The notes under the pieces are model-generated. The model was not told where the DNA came from, searched no databases, and worked only from the letters and a program-made list of their open reading frames with translations. A stretch of 55,554 bases of DNA, from assembly GCA_023436205.1 (NCBI GenBank), contig JAEZKC010000139.1:1-55554 (forward strand), in the 5' to 3' direction. The position numbers and the translations under genes are program-made. Below, piece after piece: positions 16,532 to 25,596 of this stretch (its first letter is position 1; the number at the start of each line of letters is the position of its first letter). The stretch comes from Fibrobacterota bacterium (GTDB lineage Bacteria > Fibrobacterota > Chitinivibrionia > Chitinivibrionales > Chitinispirillaceae).

Positions 16532-17168
16532 TGGATGTCTCCTTTGAATTTTGTGAGTATAACCCGTACTTAAGTATTTCTAGGTAAGAGTGCCATTCAC
16601 TAAGATACTGCTCTTTTATGGACTCTACTGCTGCTCCGGAGTTGAGCTTGAGCACAAAGTCATTTCTTGTTTTTACAAGAAGCCAGACCAGCAGATCCAT
16701 TACCTGTTCCTTGGGAAAGGCAAGTCCAATACCCTCTACATCCCCAAACACTTCATCGAACCTGCTATAAAAGAGATTTCGAATCTGAAGCTGCAGCTCA
16801 GGATCGCTCACGTATCCGCTTTTAACTATCAGCACGATTGAGGAGGAATTGATGATGTAAAAATCTATGGCGATAGAGGCGATCTGCTGAAAACGCTCCA
16901 GAATATCTCTTGGTAGCCTAAGGGACCGTTCTGTTATCTGCGATTCAATAAATCTGTAGAGAGAAGTATAGACATGATCAACAATGTACAGATACAGTTC
17001 TTTTTTGCTGGAAATGTATTCATAGAGCCCCCCCTTTGAAATTCCGGCTTTTTTGATAATGCGATCTGTGGAGCCTTGATCATAGCCGTGGGTGGCAAAC
17101 TCATCAATGCAGGCCTGAATGATAATTTCCCGTTTTGACTGGGGAATATTAAGAAATGTCTGTTTCAA
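16515..17168 (-). CDS. TetR/AcrR family transcriptional regulator (copy 2)
   Basis: 217 residues, starting at a TTG codon (17168). Helix-turn-helix region at residues about 10-57, with DRIIKKAGISKGGLYEYISS. The C-terminal domain is close to copy 1 throughout (AFPKEQVMDLLVWLLVKTRNDFVL shared in both, split here by position about 145-170). The stop overlaps the small membrane protein gene by 17 bases. The upstream region lacks the CCGACTTGCAAGTCGG palindrome of copy 1, so the two regulators may have diverged in operator. Confidence 0.88.
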   Translation of the reverse strand: MKQTFLNIPQSKREIIIQACIDEFATHGYDQGSTDRIIKKAGISKGGLYEYISSKKELYLYIVDHVYTSLYRFIESQITERSLRLPRDILERFQQIASIAIDFYIINSSSIVLIVKSGYVSDPELQLQIRNLFYSRFDEVFGDVEGIGLAFPKEQVMDLLVWLLVKTRNDFVLKLNSGAAVESIKEQYLSEWHSYLEILKYGLYSQNSKETSNGSGS

Positions 17169-17441
17169 GGAGTGGACCCCAAGTTGATAAGATGACTAAT
17201 ATAATATATGGGTCAGGCTATCTTCCCACATTCATCCCGTTTTTCAGCTGTTGTGCATTTTGAAAATCATAACCTGTTAAATACTGCACACCCCTCCTCC
17301 ATCAAACGCTTAACACAGGGAATTCCTATGGAACTCTAATTGCTCTTGTATACAAACGGGAGCTTCACACGATAGGAGCTGGTTTAAAGATAACAACAAT
17401 GCGCTTACATGCTTAAATATGTTTTAACAGAGGGGATTATC

Positions 17442-18251
17442 ATGAACAGGTTGCTGCAGAGTTTATCAATTGTTTTATGTACTACACTCCCTCTTTCAGC
17501 TGTGATTCCGGTACAGGATATGGGTTCCAACTCTCTGGGGGTGGAATATTCCGGTACTGCCAGCGGTCAGCTGTTGCTGGAAGATCAAAGTGAAGCAAGC
17601 TACATTCTTCACCTGTTCCAAATCCAGTATTCGCCAGTTACGCTTCTTCGCTTATCTCTGGGAGCCGGGAGCAGCCGTTTGGGGTTTAAAGATTCTCTTT
17701 TTGAATTCAAGGGCGATCCTGGTGTATCGGCTTCCGCCGGAGCAGCGTTCTACATTCCCAAGTTTCAAAAGATGCTTTCTCTCACAGCCGGTGTAGAATC
17801 CTACTATGTCAGTAGTCAGAACGTAAACTACTCATCTGTGGGTCTTTTGCATTCCCCCTTTGCCGGGCTAATCGTCCATCTGAACAACTACGTAGACCTG
17901 GAGCTTGGTGGCAGCTATTACTTATACGACTTCCAGCTCAAAAACAGCAGCACCAAAGTGTCTTCCAACCGCACATTCGAACAAACCAGATTCTACAGTT
18001 CCCTCACTCTCCACGACCCCGAGAGCGGTGTATACCTCAGTGGTGGAATGAATACGGCCGGAGCACTATCCCAAAGCTGGAAAGACGGAGAACCATACAA
18101 ATCATCCGTATGGCTTCAGTTTGGAATAATTCTCAAGCAGGACAGAGAATTTCAGGAAACCGAAAGAGAGATAAGGAGATTTTTTCCCGGTTATCAGCAA
18201 TTGAAAAATCGCCAGGAAAAGATGGCTGAAGAGATCTCTTTTGAAGATTAA
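17442..18251 (+). CDS. Outer-membrane beta-barrel protein, hypothetical
   Basis: The ATG at 17442 follows AGAGGGG and gives a clean signal peptide (residues 1-20, ending LPLSA). An upstream in-frame ATG at 17409 would spoil it. The mature part has alternating polar and hydrophobic residues and many Gly, Tyr and Ser, consistent with about eight to ten beta strands. The C-terminal 40 residues are charged and helical and extend past the barrel. The stop is 26 bases before pilC, so it is probably the first gene of the pilus operon. A link to pilus export is suggested only by position. Confidence 0.75.
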   Translation: MNRLLQSLSIVLCTTLPLSAVIPVQDMGSNSLGVEYSGTASGQLLLEDQSEASYILHLFQIQYSPVTLLRLSLGAGSSRLGFKDSLFEFKGDPGVSASAGAAFYIPKFQKMLSLTAGVESYYVSSQNVNYSSVGLLHSPFAGLIVHLNNYVDLELGGSYYLYDFQLKNSSTKVSSNRTFEQTRFYSSLTLHDPESGVYLSGGMNTAGALSQSWKDGEPYKSSVWLQFGIILKQDREFQETEREIRRFFPGYQQLKNRQEKMAEEISFED

Positions 18252-18277
18252 CAAAACCTGATTGGAGAGATGAAGCT

Positions 18278-19516
18278 ATGCCTAAGTTCGTCTATAAAGC
18301 CAGAGACATGCAAGATCGACTGCTTACGGGAAGTCTTGACGGGGCCACGGTGGATGATATTCTCGAGAGGCTTGAAGAAAAGACCCTGGTGCCAGTTTCC
18401 GTGGAGGAGCTCAATTTCGACGGAACAGTAAAAAACAGAAGTTTTTGGGATAAAGTGAATGAAGGAATTCTGCGCATGCAGAACAAGGTACCTTACCGGG
18501 CAGTGGTGTTTTTCACCCGACAACTAGCAACAATGCTTGAGGGTGGGGTCCCTCTGGCGAAGGCACTGGAGCAGCTTGGGAAATCGGAAAAGCCCGTGTT
18601 CAAGCGTGTAATAGCCCTGGTTGCCGAAGACATTTCCAATGGGAGTACCTTCTCCGATGCTATCGCCCGCCATCCGGGAGCTTTCAATAACATGTACGTA
18701 TCGGTGGTACGCTCCGGGGAGGTATCGGGGGCTCTGGACGTTGTTCTCGATCAGCTCGCCACCTACATGGAAAACGTGGAAGCCATGAAAGCCAAGGTGA
18801 AGGCGGCAATGCGATACCCTGCGGCCATAGCATTTTTCGTTACCGCTATGATAATAGGAATTCTTGTCTGGCTGGTTCCTGTTTTTGAAGACATGTATTC
18901 AAGTTTCAATGCGAAGCTTCCGGGGCCCACTCTTATGCTGATTTCCATTTCCCGACTCATAAGAAACAATTTCCCACTTACCATCGGCATTCTTATCTGC
19001 CTGATGATCGGCATCAAGATTGCGCTTACAAACGACACTGTTAAATTTTACTTTCACAAATACTCTCTCGGTTTTCCTGTCTTCGGTGGCATCATAAAAA
19101 AGAACATACTTTCAATTTACAGCAGGACAATGTCGCTGCTTATGAACAGCGGAACCCCCATTCTGGAAGCCACTCAGATATCCGGTGCAGTTGTTAACAA
19201 TAAGCTTTATGCTCAGGCTCTGGAGCAGGTTTATGGAAATCTCAAAAAGGGTGAAATGCTCAGCTCCGCACTAACCAAAACACAGGTCTTCCCGGTTCTG
19301 GTTACTCAGCTCGTATCCACCGGTGAGGAGAGCGGCAAAGTGGATGAACTACTGCGCAAGGCTGCAGAATTCTACGAAAGAGAAATACGAAACACCGTCG
19401 ATTCCTTGGCCTCCATAATAGAACCCTTTCTCATTGTCATATTGGGAGGAATCGTGGGGTCGGTGCTTATAGCGCTTTACATGCCAGTATTCATGCTGGG
19501 AAAAATGATTAAATGA
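18278..19516 (+). CDS. pilC: Type IV pilus inner-membrane platform protein PilC/GspF
   Basis: 412 residues, full length for PilC. It starts with the family phrase PKFVYKARD. Two GspF (T2SSF) domains follow, at residues about 70-195 and 275-400. FFTRQLATMLEGGVPL and MSLLMNSGTPILEAT mark the start of each domain, and G(E/K)xSG phrases close the first halves (VRSGEVSG, VSTGEESG). Three hydrophobic helices lie at about 170-190, 220-250 and 380-405. It forms the platform on which the PilB and PilT motors act. Confidence 0.93.
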   Translation: MPKFVYKARDMQDRLLTGSLDGATVDDILERLEEKTLVPVSVEELNFDGTVKNRSFWDKVNEGILRMQNKVPYRAVVFFTRQLATMLEGGVPLAKALEQLGKSEKPVFKRVIALVAEDISNGSTFSDAIARHPGAFNNMYVSVVRSGEVSGALDVVLDQLATYMENVEAMKAKVKAAMRYPAAIAFFVTAMIIGILVWLVPVFEDMYSSFNAKLPGPTLMLISISRLIRNNFPLTIGILICLMIGIKIALTNDTVKFYFHKYSLGFPVFGGIIKKNILSIYSRTMSLLMNSGTPILEATQISGAVVNNKLYAQALEQVYGNLKKGEMLSSALTKTQVFPVLVTQLVSTGEESGKVDELLRKAAEFYEREIRNTVDSLASIIEPFLIVILGGIVGSVLIALYMPVFMLGKMIK

Positions 19517-19689
19517 ATTCAGGACAGCTGGTGTCCGAATGTTTTACAAACAGCAGGAAATAATTGCAGGGTCCGGGGGGCTGGACAGAAAGAGAGGCTA
19601 TCAAAGACGAATTTACAACATGATTACAGATTTATGCCTTTAAACGACCAAAGAACAGTAAGATTGGCACTCTAGAAGGAGATTTAAAA

Positions 19690-20100
19690 ATGCTCAGAAA
19701 AATCAAAGATCAAAAAGGTTTCACTCTGGTGGAAGTAATCGTGGTGGCAGTGATTGTTCTTGTTCTGGCCGCGGTGGCAATACCTCTTTATAACGGATAT
19801 ATTGAAGATTCCAGAACCAACGTGGCAAACAACCTCGCCGGATCGGTTGCCAGCGGGTTTGGAGCTGCACTCCAACAGGGAAATACACCGGCCAATACAT
19901 GGATTACCGCTGCAACAGCAAGTGCTTCCGGCAAAATTTCAATTCCCAATGCCGATGCAACCAATGCTGCTGCTAATATCATAACCATTCCCAAGGGGTA
20001 TACTGTCACCCTAAATACCACCACAATGACGGTTCAAGCAAGCTATACAAAGGGTACCAAAACTTTTTCTTCCGACACTTATAACTACGGACAACCCTAA
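19690..20100 (+). CDS. pilA: Type IV prepilin, probable major pilin
   Basis: A short positive leader ends in KG, followed by FTLVEVIVVAVIVLVLAAVAIPLYNGYI, the class III signal and N-terminal helix with Glu5 (given here only to identify the motif). The mature protein is about 125 residues, Ala/Thr-rich, without a Cys pair. AAGGAG lies just before the ATG, and a 10-bp hairpin follows the stop. This is consistent with a highly expressed gene, hence the major pilin call. The preceding 170-base spacer may hold its own promoter. Confidence 0.9.
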   Translation: MLRKIKDQKGFTLVEVIVVAVIVLVLAAVAIPLYNGYIEDSRTNVANNLAGSVASGFGAALQQGNTPANTWITAATASASGKISIPNADATNAAANIITIPKGYTVTLNTTTMTVQASYTKGTKTFSSDTYNYGQP

Positions 20101-20110
20101 AACGATTGTT

Positions 20111-20136
20111 GTCGCCATGCTTAGCGGCATGGCGAC
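20111..20136 (+). terminator. Hairpin between major and second prepilin genes
   Basis: GTCGCCATGC (20111-20120) pairs perfectly with GCATGGCGAC (20127-20136) over a six-base loop. No T-run follows. It sits 10 bases after the first pilin stop and probably protects the pilin mRNA 3' end or partly stops transcription. Confidence 0.6.
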
Positions 20137-20155
20137 TAATTATGGAGTGTTTCAT

Positions 20156-20479
20156 ATGTTAAACAGTAATCGAAACGGATTCACATTAATCGAAGTTGTA
20201 GTGGTGTCCCTCATTGTGGCCATTCTGGCCGCAGTTGCCATTCCTCTTTACAACGGTTATGTTCAGGATACCCGACAGGGGGTTGTGGACAATCTGGCTC
20301 AGACTGCGGCAGCTGCTGCCAACGCATATTGGCGCAAAACCGGTGCAGTACCAACTCTAGGTCAATTAAAGCTTTTCTATGATGAAGACACTTACGACAT
20401 AGCCATCGGTACTACCGACATAACGGTGACTCATAAAACCAGATCCGGGTTAACCAGCACAGTACCATTCACCAATTGA
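20156..20479 (+). CDS. Type IV prepilin-like protein (second)
   Basis: The ATG at 20156 is preferred, with GGAG eight bases upstream and the short leader MLNSNRNG before the cleavage site. The upstream in-frame ATG at 20117 lies in the hairpin. The mature protein starts FTLIEVVVVSLIVAILAAV, with Glu5, and has about 100 residues. It shares the AIPLYNGY ending of the helix with the major pilin, so the two are duplicates. It lacks a Cys pair and is likely a minor pilin or an alternative pilin subunit. Confidence 0.88.
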   Translation: MLNSNRNGFTLIEVVVVSLIVAILAAVAIPLYNGYVQDTRQGVVDNLAQTAAAAANAYWRKTGAVPTLGQLKLFYDEDTYDIAIGTTDITVTHKTRSGLTSTVPFTN

Positions 20480-20489
20480 GGTTAAGAGA

Positions 20490-20918
20490 ATGAAATATTC
20501 AGCACTGGTTCTCAAGAACCAGAAAGGATTCACTCTCGTTGAACTTCTCACATCAGCGCTGATTTTAACCATTGCAATAGTTGCTATCGTTTCTGTTGTC
20601 CGTAAAGGACGTGATATGCAGATTGTAGACTATCACCGTCGTCTCGCTCGGACGATCATTCAAAAGGAACTTGAACAAAAATTTGACTACCGCAGCTTTC
20701 CAGGACCAGTAACTGTTGTAAATGACAGCGTAGTCATTGATGAAAATCAGGGTATGCAGCTCAAAGCCCACATGAGCGGGACTGTCAGTGAAGACACGAT
20801 AACTGTGAGCAGCACAAATATGATGATCAAGAAAATCGCAATAACTCTCAGCTGGCAGGAAGTAGACGGAAGCAGCGAATCGGTAACTCTTTCAAAATGG
20901 TTGGCGAATGCAAAATGA
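20490..20918 (+). CDS. Pseudopilin, PilV-type
   Basis: 142 residues. The leader ends QKG and is followed by FTLVELLTSALILTIAIVAI, with Glu5. The helix continues to about residue 45, with a small beta domain after it. GAGG overlapping the stop of the previous gene serves as the ribosome binding site. The stop overlaps the next start as ATGA. The PilV label rests on size and order only. Confidence 0.85.
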   Translation: MKYSALVLKNQKGFTLVELLTSALILTIAIVAIVSVVRKGRDMQIVDYHRRLARTIIQKELEQKFDYRSFPGPVTVVNDSVVIDENQGMQLKAHMSGTVSEDTITVSSTNMMIKKIAITLSWQEVDGSSESVTLSKWLANAK

Positions 20919-21451
20919 AAACGAACAGGTGCTCAGGATTTACCCTGGTAGAAGTAGTTGTAGCGGGCATACTGACAGCAGTACTTGCCGGTGCCGGATT
21001 CTCACTTTTCATGATGTATACAAACGAAACTAGAAAAGTGGCCGCAAATCTCAGAATGCAACGCCAGTACGAAACGCTTCTTGAAGAAATCTCAAGCAAA
21101 GCCAGAGAAGCCACCCTGATTCTTTCCACTGATGAAAATCTGTCCAGCTATTCCAGCTCCGCGCCAAAGGCAACAAAAGAAATCTTAATGTATAAAGGTA
21201 CAGAAGTAGTGGGTGGCTTTCGTTTCACAAACAATTCAGTTGAAGAGCTTGACACATATTCCGGTGCAGGATTAATCTGGAAGTCATTCACAATCGATGG
21301 AGATCAGGTCCAGGTGGACGAGGCACAGAGTAAGTTTATTCTCTCCAACTTAAGAAAGCAAATTGAAGTTGACATAGTTTTAAGACTTACCAATAGTAAA
21401 AAACAGTACCAACTCACAACTATAAAAGGCCTCTATTTATGTCGTATCTGA
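20915..21451 (+). CDS. Pseudopilin, PilW-type
   Basis: I start it at the ATG at 20915, which overlaps the previous stop (ATGA). This leaves the short leader MKTNRCSG before FTLVEVVVAGILTAVLAGAG. It is 178 residues; the globular part after residue 50 has the MRxQRQYETLLEEI helix often seen in PilW/GspJ-like minor pseudopilins. It overlaps the next gene by 13 bases. Confidence 0.82.
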   Translation: MKTNRCSGFTLVEVVVAGILTAVLAGAGFSLFMMYTNETRKVAANLRMQRQYETLLEEISSKAREATLILSTDENLSSYSSSAPKATKEILMYKGTEVVGGFRFTNNSVEELDTYSGAGLIWKSFTIDGDQVQVDEAQSKFILSNLRKQIEVDIVLRLTNSKKQYQLTTIKGLYLCRI

Positions 21452-22854
21452 AAAAAGCTCTTAAAAGCAAAAGCGGATCAGCCCTGGTGGGAGTGTTGGC
21501 TCTGAGCATTATCATGGCTATCGGAGCGCTGGGGTACTCCGGAGTCACCAGAACTACCATTAATCATGAATATCAGGCATATGGTGATTCCAGGGCTTTT
21601 CTAGCAGCCGAAGCTGGTCTTCTCATTGGAACCGCCTGGCTGAAAAACCAGGCTAACTGGGATCAAACTATTGCCGGTTCTGGAATTACGGATCTCTTGA
21701 GCACTATTTCTCCAGAGCAGAAAAACGTCTATCCGGATTTCAATGTAGTTATAACCTTAGAAACTATCAACGACTCCATTAAGGTCATCTCCACTGCCGC
21801 CTCAGATCTCCTTCCATATAGTAAAAAATTAAGCTGGATACTGTCAGAAAAGGACATCACAAGCGGAGCTTATGGATACTTTGTCAACGATGCCTATACC
21901 GCTACCGGGAATTTTAAGGGGTTGCGTTCTGAAACCTTCATCGGCCCTTTTCATTCCAATATGCCACTCTGGCTCTTCAACCCGACTACCGGAAATGAGG
22001 CGTCGAACAAAGTGACATTTAATGGTCCAGTCACTGTTTACAATAAAGCTCCGACAGATTTTTACGGTAACTACGGCATCGGACGGAACAATTACAATTC
22101 CGGGGTTAAAAGCGAAGTGGCAAATACAGCCGAACTGCTTGACCAGGTCTTTCTTGACTCTTACAATCCAAACGGACCAAAACTGGATGTGCACTACGAT
22201 CCCACTGGAATAGATATCCATATCCTCCAAGCCTCCGCAAGCAACACGCTCTCTTTCGGAGTGGATAATGGTACCCCCTATTATACCTACGACGGGACCA
22301 AGCACACCTACAGCTCTGCCCAGCCACTTATAGTAAGAGCCAACAACTTTGACCTTACGATTAAAGACGGTACCATGAAAGGGAACGTAACAGTTATGAC
22401 CGATCCAGGAAAGAAAATTACTGTAGATCTAAATGAGGGGAGCCTCAAATACGACGGGGTCTCTCTTACAACCAATGATGGAGCCAATAATTACGGGGTA
22501 GATACTGATGACATACTGGCAATCTATTCCGGCAGTGTTATTGATTTAAGCGTTGCAAAACAGGGTGGATCAAAAAACCCTGTACTCACCGCTCAACTGG
22601 TTGCAGCATCTGCCAATGGAACCATAAATGCTACGGGAGTAAACAAAACGGAATTTACTATAATCGGTTCCGTTTCTATAAACAAATGGTGGGATCCGCC
22701 CCACGGAGTAAATGAACCAACTGTTCGTGTTCTTCACGACAGGAGAGCAAAAACTGCTCCCGGACTAAGTATAGTTGAATTAAATGACGACGGATCAATC
22801 GTGAACTCAATTGTTAAAAATAATTATTCTGAAATTAACATACCTAAAAGTTGA
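21439..22854 (+). CDS. PilX-like pilus assembly protein with large C-terminal domain
   Basis: 471 residues. A membrane helix at about 15-40 (GSALVGVLALSIIMAIGALG) is followed by an amphipathic helix with AFLAAEAGLLIG, the PilX N-terminal signature that lacks a classical prepilin site. PilX proteins are usually about 200 residues, so the extra 270 residues, rich in Asn, Gly and Thr with a beta-helix-like feel, are unusual and probably form a tip domain. The start overlaps the preceding frame by 13 bases. Confidence 0.75.
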   Translation: MSYLKKALKSKSGSALVGVLALSIIMAIGALGYSGVTRTTINHEYQAYGDSRAFLAAEAGLLIGTAWLKNQANWDQTIAGSGITDLLSTISPEQKNVYPDFNVVITLETINDSIKVISTAASDLLPYSKKLSWILSEKDITSGAYGYFVNDAYTATGNFKGLRSETFIGPFHSNMPLWLFNPTTGNEASNKVTFNGPVTVYNKAPTDFYGNYGIGRNNYNSGVKSEVANTAELLDQVFLDSYNPNGPKLDVHYDPTGIDIHILQASASNTLSFGVDNGTPYYTYDGTKHTYSSAQPLIVRANNFDLTIKDGTMKGNVTVMTDPGKKITVDLNEGSLKYDGVSLTTNDGANNYGVDTDDILAIYSGSVIDLSVAKQGGSKNPVLTAQLVAASANGTINATGVNKTEFTIIGSVSINKWWDPPHGVNEPTVRVLHDRRAKTAPGLSIVELNDDGSIVNSIVKNNYSEINIPKS

Positions 22855-22878
22855 GAACATCGGAAAGTGAGTGGTGAC

Positions 22879-23823
22879 ATGAAACAGCTTAACAAAACAA
22901 CAGTTGGCTTGGAGCAGGACTCTCAGTCGATCCGAGCGGTAAGACTCAGCTGGGGACAAAACCGGCAGGAGGATTGCCGCATCATCAATGCTGCTGAAGT
23001 AAGAGGGAAATTCAAAGACGAATCGGTTTTAATTGAAGCGCTCAAAAGGATAAAAGAAAAAATGTCCATTTCACTAACCGACAAGGTTGTGACCTGCGTT
23101 TCAGGAAAACAAACTTTTGCGGCCCAGATTGCCGTCAGGAAAGTACCCGATGAGGAAATGAAGTCCATGTTAAAACTTGAAATACGTAAAATCATTCCGT
23201 TTGAGGTTAGTGGTGCCACAGTTGATTTTCATTTTCTCCCGACCGATCCCATGAGAAAGAGTGACACTGTGCCAGTAGTGGTGAGTGCAGTATCCAGTAT
23301 ACTGCTTAACAAGCACCTGCGCAGTTTTGAGAAAGCTGGAATTAAGCCCTTCGTGGTCGATGTTCTCCCCCTTGCGGTTGCAAACTCCTTTTGGGCTCTA
23401 CGAAAGGACAAAAGCGAAAATGAAATCTATGTGGTTATCCATGTGGGACCGGAAACCAGTACTCTAGTCATCGATGGGGATTCCAGTTCATTCTTTAACC
23501 GCTCCATATACTTCAATGCGTATGAAATCTTTGGAGATCAATCGGAGCAGACAATTACACCAGACCTGGCGGCCAGGCGAATGGAATCTTTTGCCGATGA
23601 AATTATAAAATCTATTTCTTTTTACGAAGCCACATACCAGAGCGGAAAGATAAACTCAATTTACCTTCTTGGTAATTATGCTGCTCACAGACTCTGTGAC
23701 GCTTTATGTCACAGAACAGGCCTGAATGTGGTCACTCTTGACACCGCTCAGAGACTTAATCAGAAAAAACAGATTCTGCCGGGAAAATACGAGCTTGCAG
23801 CTGCACTAGCGATGAGAGCCTGA
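22879..23823 (+). CDS. pilM: Type IV pilus assembly protein PilM
   Basis: Actin-like cytoplasmic protein that links to PilN. The N-terminus TTVGLEQDSQSIRAVRL matches the PilM start, where the usual form is GLDIGSxxIKAV; the DIGS here is changed to EQDS. RKIIPFEV and a late EIIKSISFYEA segment are also typical. An in-frame GTG at 22867 would add four residues. I chose the ATG because it gives the usual PilM N-terminus. About 314 residues, slightly shorter than the usual 350. Confidence 0.85.
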   Translation: MKQLNKTTVGLEQDSQSIRAVRLSWGQNRQEDCRIINAAEVRGKFKDESVLIEALKRIKEKMSISLTDKVVTCVSGKQTFAAQIAVRKVPDEEMKSMLKLEIRKIIPFEVSGATVDFHFLPTDPMRKSDTVPVVVSAVSSILLNKHLRSFEKAGIKPFVVDVLPLAVANSFWALRKDKSENEIYVVIHVGPETSTLVIDGDSSSFFNRSIYFNAYEIFGDQSEQTITPDLAARRMESFADEIIKSISFYEATYQSGKINSIYLLGNYAAHRLCDALCHRTGLNVVTLDTAQRLNQKKQILPGKYELAAALAMRA

Positions 23824-23860
23824 TGGGGAAAGCCGTTTATAATCTAAAAAGGAGTCATCT

Positions 23861-24448
23861 GTGATTAAGTACAATGTTAATCTGGTAAGGACAATCAGAG
23901 AAGAGGAGAGAAGGGCGCAGAGTCAGAAGCTCAGTGTACTTCTAATTTCTCTGTCCTGTTTCGGATTTTTGCTGGTTTCTGCATTCTATTCAACGCTCCA
24001 GATTTTCAGTATGCGACATCTTATCCAGGAGGAAAGAGATAAGTTAGCCCGGGTCGAAGCGGAATACAAGAAGTACAAGCAGACTCAGATGACGGTGGAC
24101 AAAGCAGATATCGAGCTTCTCGATCATTTGCAGACAAAAAGAGTTTACTGGACAAGAAAACTTGAATCCATGGCCAGTCACCTGCCTGATTCTCAGCCAA
24201 TCTCCTACTGGATTACTCAATTCGGTTTCAAGCAAAGCAGTTTTACAGTGAAAGGATACGGCTATATCACTCCCAGGCAGGAGCAACTTGTTGAACTGGA
24301 CAACTATCTGAACAACCTGCGTACCGATGACGCTTATAATGATGTGTTCCCCATCACTTTTCTCAATTCAGCGGTAAGATCCGATGAAGGCGAAAGGGAA
24401 AGGGTGAGTTTTGAATATTCTTCGCTTAGAATGGGGGCAACCAGATGA
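23861..24448 (+). CDS. pilN: Type IV pilus assembly protein PilN
   Basis: Starts with GTG at 23861, supported by AAAAGGAG six to seven bases upstream. The N-terminus IKYNVNLVR is the conserved PilN peptide (usual form INLLP) that binds PilM. A membrane helix follows at about 25-50, then a coiled coil to 100 and a small ferredoxin-like domain. 195 residues, as expected. Its stop overlaps the pilO start by four bases. Confidence 0.85.
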   Translation: MIKYNVNLVRTIREEERRAQSQKLSVLLISLSCFGFLLVSAFYSTLQIFSMRHLIQEERDKLARVEAEYKKYKQTQMTVDKADIELLDHLQTKRVYWTRKLESMASHLPDSQPISYWITQFGFKQSSFTVKGYGYITPRQEQLVELDNYLNNLRTDDAYNDVFPITFLNSAVRSDEGERERVSFEYSSLRMGATR

Positions 24449-24990
24449 TTATCAGAACAGGAAAAATGTTACTTGCGTTTGTCATACTGATAACTGTAGG
24501 GGTAATCATAGCAGACCGGCTTTATCTTGCGAAGTTTCAGGAAACATTCAAAAATGTGGAAAAGCAGAGAATAATCGTTTCTAATAAGTTGGCCACTGCA
24601 AAAATCGTACAGGAGAATCTAAATCATGTACGCGACCTGGTTTTTAAAAACATGGATTTTGCCGGACAGCCCGACACTGCCTCTCACGAATCTGTATTCT
24701 TTGACTTTGTTACTTCATGTGTCAATGATTTGAAATTGAAGCTTGTTTCTGTCAAGCCAATCAGGCCAATTACTGCTGATCGGGTTACCACTTTCGGATA
24801 TGACATAGAAATCGAGGGGGACTTTTTCAGATTCGGAGAGCTTTGTGCCAAGTTCGAAAACAGCAGAAGAATAATTTCCATTGAGTCCTTTGAGGTGGAT
24901 TTGACAGATGTTTCAGATGAACTGAAAACAAACAATAAAGGTGTTAAGATAAAAATGAGAGTAAACACCTACCGTGTTAAAAAAGTTTGA
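24445..24990 (+). CDS. pilO: Type IV pilus assembly protein PilO-like
   Basis: 181 residues with an N-terminal membrane helix (about 8-25), a coiled coil (30-60) and a C-terminal ferredoxin-like domain with VTTFGYDIEIEGDFFRFGEL, matching the PilO pattern. It is coupled to pilN by an ATGA overlap. Identity is low and the assignment relies on topology and gene order. Confidence 0.75.
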   Translation: MIIRTGKMLLAFVILITVGVIIADRLYLAKFQETFKNVEKQRIIVSNKLATAKIVQENLNHVRDLVFKNMDFAGQPDTASHESVFFDFVTSCVNDLKLKLVSVKPIRPITADRVTTFGYDIEIEGDFFRFGELCAKFENSRRIISIESFEVDLTDVSDELKTNNKGVKIKMRVNTYRVKKV

Positions 24991-25004
24991 GAAAGGCAGA
25001 GTAA

Positions 25005-25556
25005 ATGAAAAAGTACACTCCACTAATTATTGCCTCATCACTGGCAGTTCTTCTTGCCTTCGCAATGGGGATTCGAATCAATTCCCAAAGAGTGCATTTT
25101 GAGAAAACTGTGAAGGAAGCCCTCAAAACATCTGAGGGATATGATCAGAAATTCATAGATATGGTTACCCGTTTGGAAAATGAACTTGCTCTCAGAGCAA
25201 GTTTTGGTTACGTCGGAAAAAAGGACCCCATGACCGGAAGAGAGCGGTTGGTTGCCACAAGGCCCGCTCCCCCCAGAATCGCCAGGAAAAAAGTTGAAAA
25301 AGCAGTCGTTGACAGTAATCCAGCCCTTCAGGCAGAAATTGATCCTGTAAAGCTAACTGCAATCATTTATGAAGACAGCAGAAAAACCTACACTGCAGTC
25401 GTTATGAATGGCGAACGTTCATTTTCCGTAGAAGTAGGAGACAAAGTGGCCGGAAGAAAAATCACTAAAATTACAAGTGAACATATATACATGGAAAGTG
25501 ATGGGGAAATTTTTACCTACAGAATTGACGGAAGCAGCTCAAGAAAAAACAAGTAA
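25005..25556 (+). CDS. PilP-like pilus assembly protein
   Basis: 183 residues: an N-terminal membrane anchor or uncleaved signal (residues 6-24), a charged linker, then a small beta domain with KLTAIIYEDSRKTYTAVV and VGDKVAGRKITKI. This is the PilP/GspC homology-region fold that docks on the secretin. Classical PilP is a lipoprotein with a lipobox Cys; none is present here. Position between pilO and pilQ supports the call. Confidence 0.65.
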   Translation: MKKYTPLIIASSLAVLLAFAMGIRINSQRVHFEKTVKEALKTSEGYDQKFIDMVTRLENELALRASFGYVGKKDPMTGRERLVATRPAPPRIARKKVEKAVVDSNPALQAEIDPVKLTAIIYEDSRKTYTAVVMNGERSFSVEVGDKVAGRKITKITSEHIYMESDGEIFTYRIDGSSSRKNK

Positions 25557-25582
25557 GCAAATAATCATAGTAAACACCCTTT

Positions 25583-25590
25583 AAAGGAGG
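25583..25590 (+). promoter_or_regulatory. Ribosome binding site fixing a TTG start for the secretin gene
   Basis: AAAGGAGG, a full anti-Shine-Dalgarno match, lies six bases before the TTG at 25597. No ATG occurs near, and the signal peptide follows directly. Confidence 0.7.
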
Positions 25591-25596
25591 TTTTCC

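Noticed and set aside
17169..17441. Copy of the TetR palindrome upstream of TetR copy 2
   Set aside because: I looked for CCGACTTGCAAGTCGG or a close variant and found none.
19660..19685. Sigma-54-like TTGGCAC before the major pilin
   Set aside because: The -12 GC is absent (GG-N10-GG), and the site overlaps the ribosome binding site, so it cannot be the promoter.
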